This document shows positions 42,145 through 51,053 of a DNA stretch of 64,000 nt, in pieces. The DNA comes from an uncultured Odoribacter sp. (GTDB lineage: Bacteria; Bacteroidota; Bacteroidia; Bacteroidales; Marinifilaceae), in contig CAJUQA010000001.1 in NCBI GenBank assembly GCA_910588375.1, positions 186,001 to 250,000 on the forward strand, read 5' to 3'. Position numbers and translations under genes: made by a program. Under the pieces are notes generated by a model. That model ran no database searches. It had not been told where the DNA came from and was given only the letters and a program-made list of their open reading frames with translations. How positions within the stretch are numbered: the stretch's first letter is position 1; each line of letters starts with the position of its first letter.

Positions 42145-42154
42145 ATTTGAAACC

Positions 42155-42718
42155 ATGTTGATAGGGAGTATCGCATTCGTTTGTTTGATATTTATCGGAC
42201 TGACAATAAGACTGAGATTGAAAATAAAAGCCGAAGAAAAAGAAGCGTCTGCTCCACCGTCCGAGCCTTTTCCATTCGGCCCCACTGTTAGCATCACCGC
42301 TTTCGACATTGAAAAACTGTCTAATATTGACTACATCGAACATTTGGACTCCTTGCTCAGACAGAGCCATGTGGAACAAAAACTGCCGGCATTCTATGAA
42401 AAATATATCGGACTGAATAAAATATGCCGGGAACGCTACCACGAAGATTTGCTGATGATTTTTAGCCGGGGAAAAGAACGTGAATTGGACAGCTTTATGA
42501 AAAACTATACGGAACTGTCCGTTCCCGATATTCTAATGATGTTCATGCTTGATGCCGGATTCGACAACAAATCCATAGCGCGGATGTTGTGGATTAATTA
42601 CGAAACCTTCAAGAAAAGAAAAAGCCGTTTGAAAATAAAATGTGCCGCCTTGGGTGTACCTTTTGATTTTACTCCGGGAAATGCTTCCTGGCTTCGTCAG
42701 CCACCCATTGAGGTGTAA
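42155..42718 (+). CDS. Membrane-anchored protein with C-terminal HTH-like region
   Basis: 187 residues from the ATG at 42155; the frame continues upstream but that part is inside the kinase gene. An N-terminal helix (IGSIAFVCLIFIGLTIRL) is followed by a helical middle and a C-terminal segment FDNKSIARMLWINYETFKKRKSRLKIK resembling LuxR/sigma-type HTH. It starts 10 nt after the kinase stop. Its last 50 nt overlap the end of the GT9 gene on the other strand. A transcription-related function is inferred only. Confidence 0.7.
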   Translation: MLIGSIAFVCLIFIGLTIRLRLKIKAEEKEASAPPSEPFPFGPTVSITAFDIEKLSNIDYIEHLDSLLRQSHVEQKLPAFYEKYIGLNKICRERYHEDLLMIFSRGKERELDSFMKNYTELSVPDILMMFMLDAGFDNKSIARMLWINYETFKKRKSRLKIKCAALGVPFDFTPGNASWLRQPPIEV

Positions 42719-43673
42719 TGTCCGTCATACATTGCTGATAGCAGGGCAGTTTGCATTTGCCGCTTCCGTCTTTACTGCAAGGACGGCATGGTAGCGGGAC
42801 CTCTAAAACCGTCGAATTTTTTCCGCTGGGGAACCCGAAAGCCGTGGGGCCGAGGAGGGCGAGAGCCGGAACGTTGAAAACATCGGCGGCATGTAGAAAA
42901 CCCGTGTCGGCACTGATGACGAGCCGGGAATGCAACACCAGATAACAAGACTCTAATAGAGAGGTTTGGCCTGCCAGATTCTGCACCCTTTCCGGTGCGG
43001 CATTTTTAATCTCTTCACAGAAATCGTCCGCAGGGCCTGCCAGCAAAATGAAACGGTACTCCGGCAATAATTCGATTAACTTCTGCCAATGTCCGACAGG
43101 CCACCGTTTCTTAGGCCAATTGGCAGAAGGGACAAGGGTAATCGTCCGGGAATCGATTGTTCCGCTGAACTTCAAACGGAATTCTTCCGGGAAGTGCCAA
43201 TCGTCATAGGTAGAACTGAAATCCGTGATTCCCCACCGGGCTAAAGGCTTCCGGAATGAAATCCTGCCCCGGAAAGGCCAGGGGAAACGGTTTATCCCCA
43301 ATTTGAACAATAAAAAACGTTTCCTTCTCTCTTTCTTTCGCAAAACAATGGCCGGACGCTTCCTGAAAAAAGACCCTAATTTGAACTTCAGTATATTGGA
43401 ACGGATATTGCTGTGAGCATCATAGATATAATCGAAATCCTCTTTTTTCAACAATTCCGCCATCCGCAACAATCCCTTTAAACCCTCCTTCTTGTCAAAA
43501 GCCCAAATATGGTCTATACGTTTGTCCATAGCCAGAAAAGACGCCATGTCTTTGCGGGCAATCCAATGGATTTCGGCATCCGGGAAATGGTTTTTTATGC
43601 CGTTAATCACATCCATACACTGGATAATATCGCCTATCGAACTGAAACGTATGATGAGGAATTTTGCTGCCAT
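42669..43673 (-). CDS. Glycosyltransferase family 9 (heptosyltransferase-like)
   Basis: 334 residues. N-terminal RFSSIGDIIQCMDVINGI matches GT9 heptosyltransferases, and the donor-site region is SADTGFLHAADVFNVPALALLGPT. A cysteine-rich C-terminus (CRPCSKDGSGKCKLPC) is common in Bacteroidetes members. It transfers a heptose or another sugar from an ADP or nucleotide donor in lipopolysaccharide core assembly. Convergent with the HTH-like gene, overlapping it by 50 nt, and divergent from the DUF1573 gene. Confidence 0.92.
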   Translation of the reverse strand: MAAKFLIIRFSSIGDIIQCMDVINGIKNHFPDAEIHWIARKDMASFLAMDKRIDHIWAFDKKEGLKGLLRMAELLKKEDFDYIYDAHSNIRSNILKFKLGSFFRKRPAIVLRKKERRKRFLLFKLGINRFPWPFRGRISFRKPLARWGITDFSSTYDDWHFPEEFRLKFSGTIDSRTITLVPSANWPKKRWPVGHWQKLIELLPEYRFILLAGPADDFCEEIKNAAPERVQNLAGQTSLLESCYLVLHSRLVISADTGFLHAADVFNVPALALLGPTAFGFPSGKNSTVLEVPLPCRPCSKDGSGKCKLPCYQQCMTDITPQWVADEARKHFPE

Positions 43674-43779
43674 CTGCTATTTATTTTGCGGTAACGAAAT
43701 TAAAATATATTCCCGATACTTGAAAATACTGCCTAAAAGAATTATTTTCGTGAGGTAAATCTTTTTAAACAAACAGAAT

Positions 43780-44829
43780 ATGAGAGGATTATTGTTTATT
43801 GTATGTTTTTTATGGTCGCTTGCCGCCTATTCACAGGCAATTATTCGTTTTGAAGAGAAAGTACACGATTTCGGAAACATCAAAGAAGCCGATGGCCCTG
43901 TTGCCTATGATTTTGTATTTGTGAACGACGGGAAAGCGCCGATTCTGATAAAAAATGTGGAATCCTCCTGCGGTTGTACCTCCCCGGAATGGAGTAAACA
44001 ACCCGTTCTGCCCGGACAAAAAGGTTTTATAAAGGCTACATTCGACCCCAAGGACAGACCGAGCCATTTTGATAAAACCATTACGGTTTTTTCCAATGCC
44101 CAGCCCCCTGTGGTTGAATTGAAAATAAAGGGAAACGTGGAAGCCCGCACAAGAACCGTTTTAGACGACTATCCCTATGAACTGCCTTCCGGCTTACGCT
44201 TACCCGTGGATCATATATCCTTGATGAATGTAAAAAAAGGAGAGGTGAAGCAGCTGACTATCGGTGTCTACAACAACTCGGGGAAAAAAATGAAAGTGAT
44301 GTTTTCCGGTTTGCCCGCTCATATCAAAATGCAAATCCAGCCTGAAGAAATCGAAGTGAAAGGCTTAGCCTCCTTAAACGTCTCTTACAATGCGGGTCAG
44401 CATGGAGAATACGGGCTGAATGAAGAAACAGTAACATTCTTGGTCGACGGCAAAAAATACCCGACCCGCCTGTCTGTTTTTGTGGAAGAAGACTTCGATA
44501 AAATCGACCGGACCACAGCACCGCGGATACAGGCCGAAAAAAAATATTACAACTTTGGCACTGTTTCTGCCGACCAGCCAGCGCGTTTCGTTTACAAACT
44601 CACCAATACTGGTAAATCGGTGCTGAAAATCCATCGCGTCTACACCAACGATAATCGTCTTCATATCGGCAATTATGCCAAGGAAGTGCAGCCGGGAGCT
44701 ACCCTTGAATTGCCGGTAGAGACCGTTAAAGGAGCTGAAAAAGGCAAACTATCCGGCTTAATCAGTGTCATCGCCAACTGTCCCGACTCTCCGGAAACCA
44801 ACCTCCGTTTCTACGGCGAAATAAAATAA
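43780..44829 (+). CDS. DUF1573 exported protein
   Basis: 349 residues with a signal peptide (LLFIVCFLWSLAAYSQA). The first DUF1573 Ig-like domain is EEKVHDFGNIKEADGPV to SSCGCTSPEWSKQP, and a second, less conserved one begins at YYNFGTVSADQPAR. The CGCT motif near residue 65 is diagnostic. Function is unknown; such proteins are abundant in Bacteroidetes envelopes. Confidence 0.93.
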   Translation: MRGLLFIVCFLWSLAAYSQAIIRFEEKVHDFGNIKEADGPVAYDFVFVNDGKAPILIKNVESSCGCTSPEWSKQPVLPGQKGFIKATFDPKDRPSHFDKTITVFSNAQPPVVELKIKGNVEARTRTVLDDYPYELPSGLRLPVDHISLMNVKKGEVKQLTIGVYNNSGKKMKVMFSGLPAHIKMQIQPEEIEVKGLASLNVSYNAGQHGEYGLNEETVTFLVDGKKYPTRLSVFVEEDFDKIDRTTAPRIQAEKKYYNFGTVSADQPARFVYKLTNTGKSVLKIHRVYTNDNRLHIGNYAKEVQPGATLELPVETVKGAEKGKLSGLISVIANCPDSPETNLRFYGEIK

Positions 44830-44984
44830 ATGCTGAAAAGAACCGGAAGAATGGACACGAACGTTCAGGATAAGCAGAAAATTCCTCAAACGAAAGTTAT
44901 AACAACTAAAAAAAGAGGATGTTCGAGTGAAGAAAAACTGCTTTTTTTGTATTTTCGTATATTCGATCTAACGGGCAAGGACTT

Positions 44985-46538
44985 ATGAGCGAGAAAAAAT
45001 ACCCTATCGGCATTCAGAATTTTGAGAGTTTGCGTAAAGACGGTTATGTTTATGTGGACAAAACGGCACTCGTATATAAGTTGGTCAATACGGGGCGTTA
45101 CTATTTTTTGAGTCGTCCGCGGAGGTTTGGGAAAAGTTTGTTGCTTTCTACGATAGAGGCTTATTTACAGGGGAAGCGGGAATTGTTCGAGGGATTAGCG
45201 ATAGAGAAGTTGGAAACGAACTGGACGAAGCATCCCATTCTGCACCTGGATTTAAATACGGAGAAATACGACACGCCGGAAGCGTTGGAGAGCAAATTAA
45301 ACACGACTTTATGCAATTGGGAAAAGTTATACGGAGCGGAGGATTATGAGAACACATTGTCCTCCCGTTTTGAAGGCATCATCCAGCGAGCTTGCGAACA
45401 GACGGGAGAGCGGGTGGTGATATTGGTGGATGAATACGACAAACCGATGTTGCAGGCCATCGGGAAACCTGATTTGCAGGCGGCTTACCGCAATACGTTG
45501 AAGGCTTTTTACGGAGCCTTGAAATCGCGGGACGGTTTTATCAAGTTCGCGATGCTGACGGGCGTGACGAAGTTCGGTAAAGTGAGCGTGTTCAGTGACC
45601 TCAACAATTTGCGGGATATTTCGATGTATAAAGAGTATGCCGATATATGCGGAGTCAGTGAAGAGGAGCTTTTGCGTGATTTTACTGATGACATTCAGGA
45701 TGTAGCGGAGGCGAATCGGATGACGTATGATGAAACCTTGTCCAAATTGCGGGAGAATTACAACGGGTATCATTTTTGTGAGGATAGTATCGGCGTGTAT
45801 AATCCTTTCAGTCTGCTCAATACCTTTGCTCAGCGTCGCTTCCGGAGTTACTGGTTTGAAACGGGTACGCCGACGTATTTGGTGGAGTTGTTGAAGATGC
45901 ACCATTATAATTTGGACAACCTGGCTCATGAAGAGACCACAGCGGAAGTGTTGAATAGTGTGGATCCCGCTTCCACCGACCCGATACCGGTGATCTATCA
46001 GAGCGGTTACCTTACGATAAAAGGGTATGACGAGCGTTTTGAGATGTATACCCTTGGCTTTCCGAACCGTGAAGTGGAGGAGGGTTTTGTAAAATTCCTG
46101 ATGCCATTCTATACGAATGTAAGCGAACGTAAGACGGGTTTTGAGATACAGAATTTTGTCCGTGAAGTGGAGAGGGGTGATGCGGATGCCTTTTTGCGGC
46201 GTTTACAGAGTTTGTTTGCGGACACATCTTATGAGCAGATTAAACGGGACCAGGAAGTACACTATCAAAACGTATTGTTCATTGTCTCCAAGTTGATGGG
46301 ATTCTATGTGAAAGCAGAATACCACACAAGCAGCGGCCGTATAGATTTGGTGTTGCAGACGGACAGCTATGTTTATGTCCTGGAGTTTAAATTGGACGGT
46401 ACGGCGGAAGAGGCGTTGGAGCAAATAAACGCCAGGCGTTATGCGCAACCATTTGAATCGGCCGGACGTCAAATATTTAAAATCGGTGTAAACTTTTCAT
46501 CGGAGACCCGCAACATCGAACGCTGGGTGATTGAATAA
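44985..46538 (+). CDS. AAA-ATPase-like / PD-(D/E)XK nuclease protein (PF09820-PF08011 type)
   Basis: 517 residues. Walker A-like SRPRRFGKSLLLST (Lys50), Walker B VVILVDEYDKPML, and a C-terminal PD-(D/E)XK region SSGRIDLVLQ ... YVYVLEFKLDG. This architecture is multicopy in many Bacteroidales genomes, near-identical copies being common; role unproven but a mobile-element or defence link has been suggested. It stands alone between DUF1573 and pssA, with A/T-rich flanks. Confidence 0.93.
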   Translation: MSEKKYPIGIQNFESLRKDGYVYVDKTALVYKLVNTGRYYFLSRPRRFGKSLLLSTIEAYLQGKRELFEGLAIEKLETNWTKHPILHLDLNTEKYDTPEALESKLNTTLCNWEKLYGAEDYENTLSSRFEGIIQRACEQTGERVVILVDEYDKPMLQAIGKPDLQAAYRNTLKAFYGALKSRDGFIKFAMLTGVTKFGKVSVFSDLNNLRDISMYKEYADICGVSEEELLRDFTDDIQDVAEANRMTYDETLSKLRENYNGYHFCEDSIGVYNPFSLLNTFAQRRFRSYWFETGTPTYLVELLKMHHYNLDNLAHEETTAEVLNSVDPASTDPIPVIYQSGYLTIKGYDERFEMYTLGFPNREVEEGFVKFLMPFYTNVSERKTGFEIQNFVREVERGDADAFLRRLQSLFADTSYEQIKRDQEVHYQNVLFIVSKLMGFYVKAEYHTSSGRIDLVLQTDSYVYVLEFKLDGTAEEALEQINARRYAQPFESAGRQIFKIGVNFSSETRNIERWVIE

Positions 46539-46556
46539 ATTTAAAATGACACAGAA

Positions 46557-47279
46557 ATGAGAAAACACATACCCAATCTGATAACGGGACTGAATGCCGC
46601 TTCGGGGGCGATGGCGGTGTTTATGGCATTATATGGCCGGATAGAATGGGCTGCCTGTTTTATTATAGCGGGAATGGTCTTTGATTTTTTTGACGGCATG
46701 GTGGCGCGGTTGCTGCACGTGAAATCAGAGATGGGGAAAGAGCTGGACTCACTGGCCGATGTCATCACTTTCGGTGTGGCGCCTGCATTGTTGGCGCATC
46801 TCTTGATTCTGGATTTGCTTTTCCCGGAAGGGATGGGAAGCCTTGCTTTGCTGACGGCTTATGAGCGGATCGTATTATTTAGTCCCTTGTTGATACCTGT
46901 CTTCTCGGCTTTCCGGCTGGCAAAATTCAATCTGGACACCCGGCAGTCTGTATCCTTTATCGGCTTGCCTGTTCCGGCTCATGCCTTGTTTTGGGTGGGA
47001 TTGGTATTTGCGCGTGTAAAAGTGCCCCTTCTTTATCAGCTATTTTTCGGGAATATATGGGTGCTGGCTCTTTGCGTTCTTATTTTGTCCATACTGCTGA
47101 TTTCCGAGTTGCCGATGTTTTCTCTGAAAATAACCGGATTCAGCTGGCGTGCCAACAAAGTGGTTTACCTTTATTTTTTGACCATACTCATATTGGCTGT
47201 ATGTTTCGGATGGGCGGTTCTGCTTTTCGTCATCCCTCTTTACATCCTTTATTGTGCCGTAAAAGCATTATTCAGCTAA
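46557..47279 (+). CDS. pssA: CDP-diacylglycerol-serine O-phosphatidyltransferase
   Basis: 240 residues with several membrane helices. The CDP-alcohol phosphotransferase motif is DGMVARLLHVKSEMGKELDS followed by LAD, matching D-G-x2-A-R-x8-G-x3-D-x3-D. It makes phosphatidylserine, the precursor of phosphatidylethanolamine, in the inner membrane. Its 3' end overlaps the opposite-strand HU-CCDC81 gene by 12 nt. Confidence 0.94.
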   Translation: MRKHIPNLITGLNAASGAMAVFMALYGRIEWAACFIIAGMVFDFFDGMVARLLHVKSEMGKELDSLADVITFGVAPALLAHLLILDLLFPEGMGSLALLTAYERIVLFSPLLIPVFSAFRLAKFNLDTRQSVSFIGLPVPAHALFWVGLVFARVKVPLLYQLFFGNIWVLALCVLILSILLISELPMFSLKITGFSWRANKVVYLYFLTILILAVCFGWAVLLFVIPLYILYCAVKALFS

Positions 47280-48005
47280 CGGATCGTAATCGACATAATC
47301 GTAATCCGGAGAAATGACGACATGTAAGCTTTTGGCTTGTGCATTTGCCGGAATTTGCGGAAGTACCGGTTGTACGGTTGTCGTGATAACTCCCTGCTGG
47401 TAGTGAGAATTATCCCAGTAAATATAGCCGAGGTGTGATAAGAAAACAATCCCCGCAATCACAGCGACAGCCAACCCGTATTTCAACAAACGGTGTACCC
47501 AGTTCTGGGATTCCATGTTGATATAGGGGGGTAATTCGGAAGCGGAAGGAATGTTGATTTGATGCGGAGAAGACTTTTTCTCCTCATGCACCACTTTTTT
47601 AGCTTCGATTTTTTCCATCCCGAAAGCATCTGCCAAGAAATTGTTTTCCCCGCTTTCGAAAATGATATTGAAGCGGCGGTCCGTGTAGAAAACGCCGATA
47701 TCCCCGAATGCAATTCTGTGACGCTGGTTCAGCTTCACTTTCAGCTCTTCGGCGAAAAGCTCCACTTGCTTCGTGGCTTTGTCATAGGAGATATTTTCCT
47801 TGGAAGCCACCCAGTTGACCAGCAGACCGTCGTTTTGCTTGAGACTCCGGTTGAATGCAATCTCCTTGGCGGGCGGAAGAATCATACCGCTCTCTTCGTC
47901 GATATAGGCACATTTGTAATTGCAGATAAAACCGCCGAACTCGGGGATTATCACGCAATCGTGCAGGAAAAGAAGATCCGATATGTATTCTATAAATCTA
48001 TGCAT
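47268..48005 (-). CDS. HU-CCDC81 and membrane-segment protein, SPOR-associated type
   Basis: 245 residues from MHRFIEYISDLLFLHD (ATG 48005). The N-terminal 60 residues (CVIIPEFGGFICNY) and the following VELFAEELKVKLNQRHRIAF are the paired HU-like domains of the Bacteroidetes HU-CCDC81 family. Then come a linker, one membrane helix (YGLAVAVIAGIVFLSHLGYI) and a short tail; the SPOR domain usual in longer members is missing. A role at the nucleoid-envelope interface is inferred. Only four bases separate the -7 box and ATG. Confidence 0.85.
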   Translation of the reverse strand: MHRFIEYISDLLFLHDCVIIPEFGGFICNYKCAYIDEESGMILPPAKEIAFNRSLKQNDGLLVNWVASKENISYDKATKQVELFAEELKVKLNQRHRIAFGDIGVFYTDRRFNIIFESGENNFLADAFGMEKIEAKKVVHEEKKSSPHQINIPSASELPPYINMESQNWVHRLLKYGLAVAVIAGIVFLSHLGYIYWDNSHYQQGVITTTVQPVLPQIPANAQAKSLHVVISPDYDYVDYDPLAE

Positions 48006-48009
48006 ACTA

Positions 48010-48039
48010 CAAAAGTAAGAAAAAGAAATAGAATTGCAA
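48010..48039 (-). promoter_or_regulatory. Promoter of the HU-CCDC81 gene, apparently leaderless
   Basis: Minus strand: TTG (48037-48039), 19 nt, TACTTTTG (48010-48017). The ATG is at 48003-48005, so the transcript would start at or next to the start codon. Confidence 0.6.
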
Positions 48040-48133
48040 TACAAATTCAAACGTTTTTATAAAAATTCATATTTTATTGCTTACTTTGCATTGTTTAAGA
48101 GTTCAAAAATAACTTTATCATAAACAGAACAGC

Positions 48134-49147
48134 ATGAAAGTATTTGTTACAGGAGGCACCGGTTACATCGGTTCCCACACGGTTGTAGAGCTTCAGCAAA
48201 GTGGCTTTGAAGTAGTTATTGTCGATAATTTGTGTAACTCCAACATCCACGTATTGGACGGCATCGAAAAAATTACGGGAGTGCGTCCGGAATTTGAACA
48301 GTTTGACCTTACGGACGAAAAAGCGACACGCGATTTCTTTGCCCGCCACAAAGACATCAAGGCCGTTATTCATTTCGCAGCCTTGAAAGCCGTGGGCGAA
48401 TCGGTCAGCAAACCGTTGGAATACTATAGGAACAATCTCAACTCATTGATGAATGTACTTTCATCCATGCGTGAATTCGGTGTGAAAAACCTGGTATTTT
48501 CTTCATCCTGTACGGTCTACGGACAGGCCGACGTATTGCCTGTCACCGAACAGACTCCGCGCAAACAGGCCGAATCTCCCTATGGAAACACGAAAGCCAT
48601 GTGCGAAGACATCATGCGCGATTTGGCGAAAGTGGAAAAAGAAATGAATCTGATAGCATTGCGTTACTTCAATCCTATCGGAGCCCATCCGTCCGCTAAT
48701 ATCGGGGAATTGCCCAACGGCATACCCAACAATCTGATCCCTTATCTGACGCAGACGGTTGCCGGTATCCGCGAACAATTGAGCGTATTCGGGGATGATT
48801 ATAACACGCCCGACGGAACCCCTGTCCGCGATTATATCGACGTAGTGGATTTGGCAAAAGCGCACGTAGTGGCTATCCGTCGTCTCTTGGAGGGGAAAAA
48901 CAAGGCAAATTATGAATACTTCAACATCGGGACCGGCAACGGTGTTTCCGTCCTGGAACTGATACAGGCCTTTGAAAAAGCCACCGGCAAAAAAGTGAAC
49001 TACAAGATTGTAGGCCGCCGTGCCGGAGACATCGAAAAAGTATGGGCAGATACCACCCTGGCCAACACCGAGCTTGGCTGGAAAGCCCAGGTACCCTTGG
49101 TTGAAACCTTGGCCAACACCTGGAGATGGCAGGAAAAATTAGGTTAA
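48134..49147 (+). CDS. galE: UDP-glucose 4-epimerase
   Basis: 337 residues, the normal GalE length. N-terminal TGGTGYIGSHTVVEL (NAD binding), the catalytic Tyr-X3-Lys in YGNTK, and the substrate region PNNLIPYLTQTVAGIRE. It interconverts UDP-glucose and UDP-galactose for cell-surface glycans. A bidirectional terminator follows. Confidence 0.96.
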   Translation: MKVFVTGGTGYIGSHTVVELQQSGFEVVIVDNLCNSNIHVLDGIEKITGVRPEFEQFDLTDEKATRDFFARHKDIKAVIHFAALKAVGESVSKPLEYYRNNLNSLMNVLSSMREFGVKNLVFSSSCTVYGQADVLPVTEQTPRKQAESPYGNTKAMCEDIMRDLAKVEKEMNLIALRYFNPIGAHPSANIGELPNGIPNNLIPYLTQTVAGIREQLSVFGDDYNTPDGTPVRDYIDVVDLAKAHVVAIRRLLEGKNKANYEYFNIGTGNGVSVLELIQAFEKATGKKVNYKIVGRRAGDIEKVWADTTLANTELGWKAQVPLVETLANTWRWQEKLG

Positions 49148-49212
49148 GCCGAAGCCGTCCTGTGAAATGGCAAAACTGTCCGCTGGAATTGTTGGTGTGA
49201 CAGGATAAAGAA

Positions 49213-49244
49213 AAAACAGCATGAGTCTTCACTCATGCTGTTTT
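49213..49244. terminator. Bidirectional terminator between galE and GT5-like gene
   Basis: AAAACAGCATGAG-TCTTCA-CTCATGCTGTTTT: a 13-bp perfect stem with A- and T-rich sides, serving convergent genes. Confidence 0.85.
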
Positions 49245-49249
49245 CATTT

Positions 49250-50065
49250 TTATTTTGAAATTTCGAGGATTTGGTCGAAGAAATCGGAATAGGCGTCAAT
49301 GTATTCCTCTTTGTTGGGATATTCCAATACAGGTTTTCCGGTCTTGACCGCGAAACTCTTCAGTTCGGGTGATATATCCGGCGTGTTGAGGATAATGCCG
49401 TCGGAATAGTGGAAAGCCAGCTTGTTGATATTTTCGAAATTGGCTTCTTTCGCCAGACTCACATCTTTGGCCACCACACTGCCCGTCAGGGCCTTCTTGT
49501 GGAAATTCTTGTTCAGCGTTTCCTTGAAATAATCGTGTGATGTGGAATAAACCACCTTTGTGTGGGCAAACATCGGGTCGTCGTAATACTCCTTTTTCAG
49601 ATAGAGGGGCACCAGCGCCGTAAACCATCCCTGGCAATAAATCAGATCCGGTTCCCACCTTAATTTTTTCACTGTTTCAAATACGCCGCGGGCAAAAAAT
49701 ATGGCTCTTTCGTCATTGTCTCCGAAAAAATAGCCGTCTTCGTCCCTCACCATCTGCTTCCGTTGGAAATAGTCTTCATTGTCAATAAAATAGACCTGCA
49801 TGCGGGCGGACTGGATAGAGGCGACTTTGATGATGAGCGGATGGTCCGAATCATTGATAATCAGATTCATCCCCGACAGGCGGATCACTTCGTGCAACTG
49901 GTTGCGGCGCTCATTGATACAGCCGAAACGGGGCATGAAAGTCCGGATTTCTTTCCCTTTCTCCTGTATTCCCTGGGGTAGGAACCGACCGATATGGGCC
50001 ATCTCCGTTTCAGGCAAATAAGGAAATATTTCGGAGGATATAAATAAAACTCTTTTTTTAGCCAT
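49250..50065 (-). CDS. Short GT5 glycogen/starch-synthase-like protein
   Basis: 271 residues. Only the N-terminal ADP-glucose synthase domain is present: FISSEIFPYLPETEMA, VYFIDNEDYFQRK, IYCQGWFTALVPLYLK. Full-length GlgA has about 480 residues and a second domain with the nucleotide site. This short form is typical of Bacteroidetes, so it is probably not truncated recently; catalysis without the second domain is uncertain. Own promoter at 50093-50124. Confidence 0.87.
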   Translation of the reverse strand: MAKKRVLFISSEIFPYLPETEMAHIGRFLPQGIQEKGKEIRTFMPRFGCINERRNQLHEVIRLSGMNLIINDSDHPLIIKVASIQSARMQVYFIDNEDYFQRKQMVRDEDGYFFGDNDERAIFFARGVFETVKKLRWEPDLIYCQGWFTALVPLYLKKEYYDDPMFAHTKVVYSTSHDYFKETLNKNFHKKALTGSVVAKDVSLAKEANFENINKLAFHYSDGIILNTPDISPELKSFAVKTGKPVLEYPNKEEYIDAYSDFFDQILEISK

Positions 50066-50092
50066 AATAGTATTTTTCCCAGAAAAACCCTA

Positions 50093-50124
50093 CAAAGATA
50101 TACAATAAAGTTTAGAAACCCAAA
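50093..50124 (-). promoter_or_regulatory. Promoter of the GT5-like gene
   Basis: Minus strand: TTTG (50121-50124), 20 nt, TATCTTTG (50093-50100), 28 nt before the ATG. A complete Bacteroidetes promoter. Confidence 0.75.
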
Positions 50125-50174
50125 AGTTAAAATGTGTAAATCTTCGTCGCGGCGGGCAATGAAAGCGGGTATTG

Positions 50175-50205
50175 TTGGTGTTACCGTTTTTTTTCTCTAT
50201 TTTTG
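50175..50205 (+). promoter_or_regulatory. Promoter of the yraN-like gene
   Basis: TTG (50175-50177), 20 nt, TATTTTTG (50198-50205), 18 nt before the ATG at 50224. Divergent from the GT5 promoter. Confidence 0.65.
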
Positions 50206-50223
50206 ATTAAAACTTTCGGGCTT

Positions 50224-50574
50224 ATGAAGAGGGAAAACATAGGCGCTGCCGGAGAGAAGAGGGCTTCCGCCTACCTGGAAGCTTGTGGATACACGGTGTT
50301 GGAGCATAATTGGAGAGTGGGACACAAAGAGATAGACATCATCTGTACGGACGGGAACTGCATCATCATAGTGGAAGTAAAGACCCGTCGGGCGGGGGTG
50401 GAATATCCCGCGGAACTGATGGACGCTAAAAAGAAACGTAACCTCCTGCAAGCAGGTGCCGCCTATCTGAAACGGTGCGGGCTGGAAAAAGAACTGCGTT
50501 TCGACCTGGTGATAGTGGAGGGAGATAGCGGTTCCATCCGGCATATCCCGGAAGCCATACAGGTTTTTGATTGA
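50224..50574 (+). CDS. YraN/UPF0102 family endonuclease-like protein
   Basis: 116 residues from MKRENIGAAGEKRAS. The fold is that of a Holliday-junction-resolvase-like nuclease: GEKRASAYLEACGY, then the Asp and Glu-X-Lys in EIDIICTDGNCIIIVEVKTR. Family role is unproven. An upstream start at 50203 is in frame but lies inside the -7 box. Confidence 0.93.
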   Translation: MKRENIGAAGEKRASAYLEACGYTVLEHNWRVGHKEIDIICTDGNCIIIVEVKTRRAGVEYPAELMDAKKKRNLLQAGAAYLKRCGLEKELRFDLVIVEGDSGSIRHIPEAIQVFD

Positions 50575-50600
50575 TAACTATTTAATAAATACACACAAGT

Positions 50601-51014
50601 ATGACAACAGTAAAAGCGACTTATTTGGGAGGCTTGAGAGTGGAATGCGAACACCTCCAGAGCGGAACTAAAATCGTAACGGACGCGCCCGTTGACAATC
50701 ACGGAAAAGGTGAGGCTTTCTCTCCGACCGATTTGTGTGCCACCTCGTTGGCGGCCTGCATGATGACCACTATGGGAATTTACGCCGAAACCGCCGGGAT
50801 TGACCTCACGGGCACAGAAATTGAAATCACGAAAAAAATGGCTGTCGAGCCCCACCGCCGCATCGGGGAAATCGAAATCCTCTTTCACATGCCCGACAGG
50901 GAATATTCCGACAAACACAAAAAGGCTATCGAGCGGACAACGAAAAGTTGTGCCGTGCACTACAGCCTGAGCGAACAGCTCGTGCAGAACGTACGTTTTG
51001 ATTGGAAAAAATAA
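50601..51014 (+). CDS. OsmC-family peroxiredoxin-like protein
   Basis: 137 residues. The two reactive cysteines are in PTDLCATSLAACMM and RTTKSCAVHYSLSEQ. OsmC/Ohr proteins reduce organic hydroperoxides. Which subgroup it belongs to (YhfA-like, Ohr or OsmC) cannot be decided from this view. Followed by a strong terminator. Confidence 0.92.
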   Translation: MTTVKATYLGGLRVECEHLQSGTKIVTDAPVDNHGKGEAFSPTDLCATSLAACMMTTMGIYAETAGIDLTGTEIEITKKMAVEPHRRIGEIEILFHMPDREYSDKHKKAIERTTKSCAVHYSLSEQLVQNVRFDWKK

Positions 51015-51018
51015 AGAC

Positions 51019-51046
51019 ATCACGGGGCAAGCCCCGTGATTTTTAT
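51019..51046 (+). terminator. Terminator after osmC-like gene
   Basis: ATCACGGGGC-AA-GCCCCGTGAT followed by TTTTAT. A 10-bp GC-rich perfect stem, 4 nt after the stop codon. Confidence 0.9.
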
Positions 51047-51053
51047 CAGTAGC

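Noticed and set aside
45327..45929. Minus-strand open frame of 200 codons
   Set aside because: Shadow of the AAA/PD-(D/E)XK gene.
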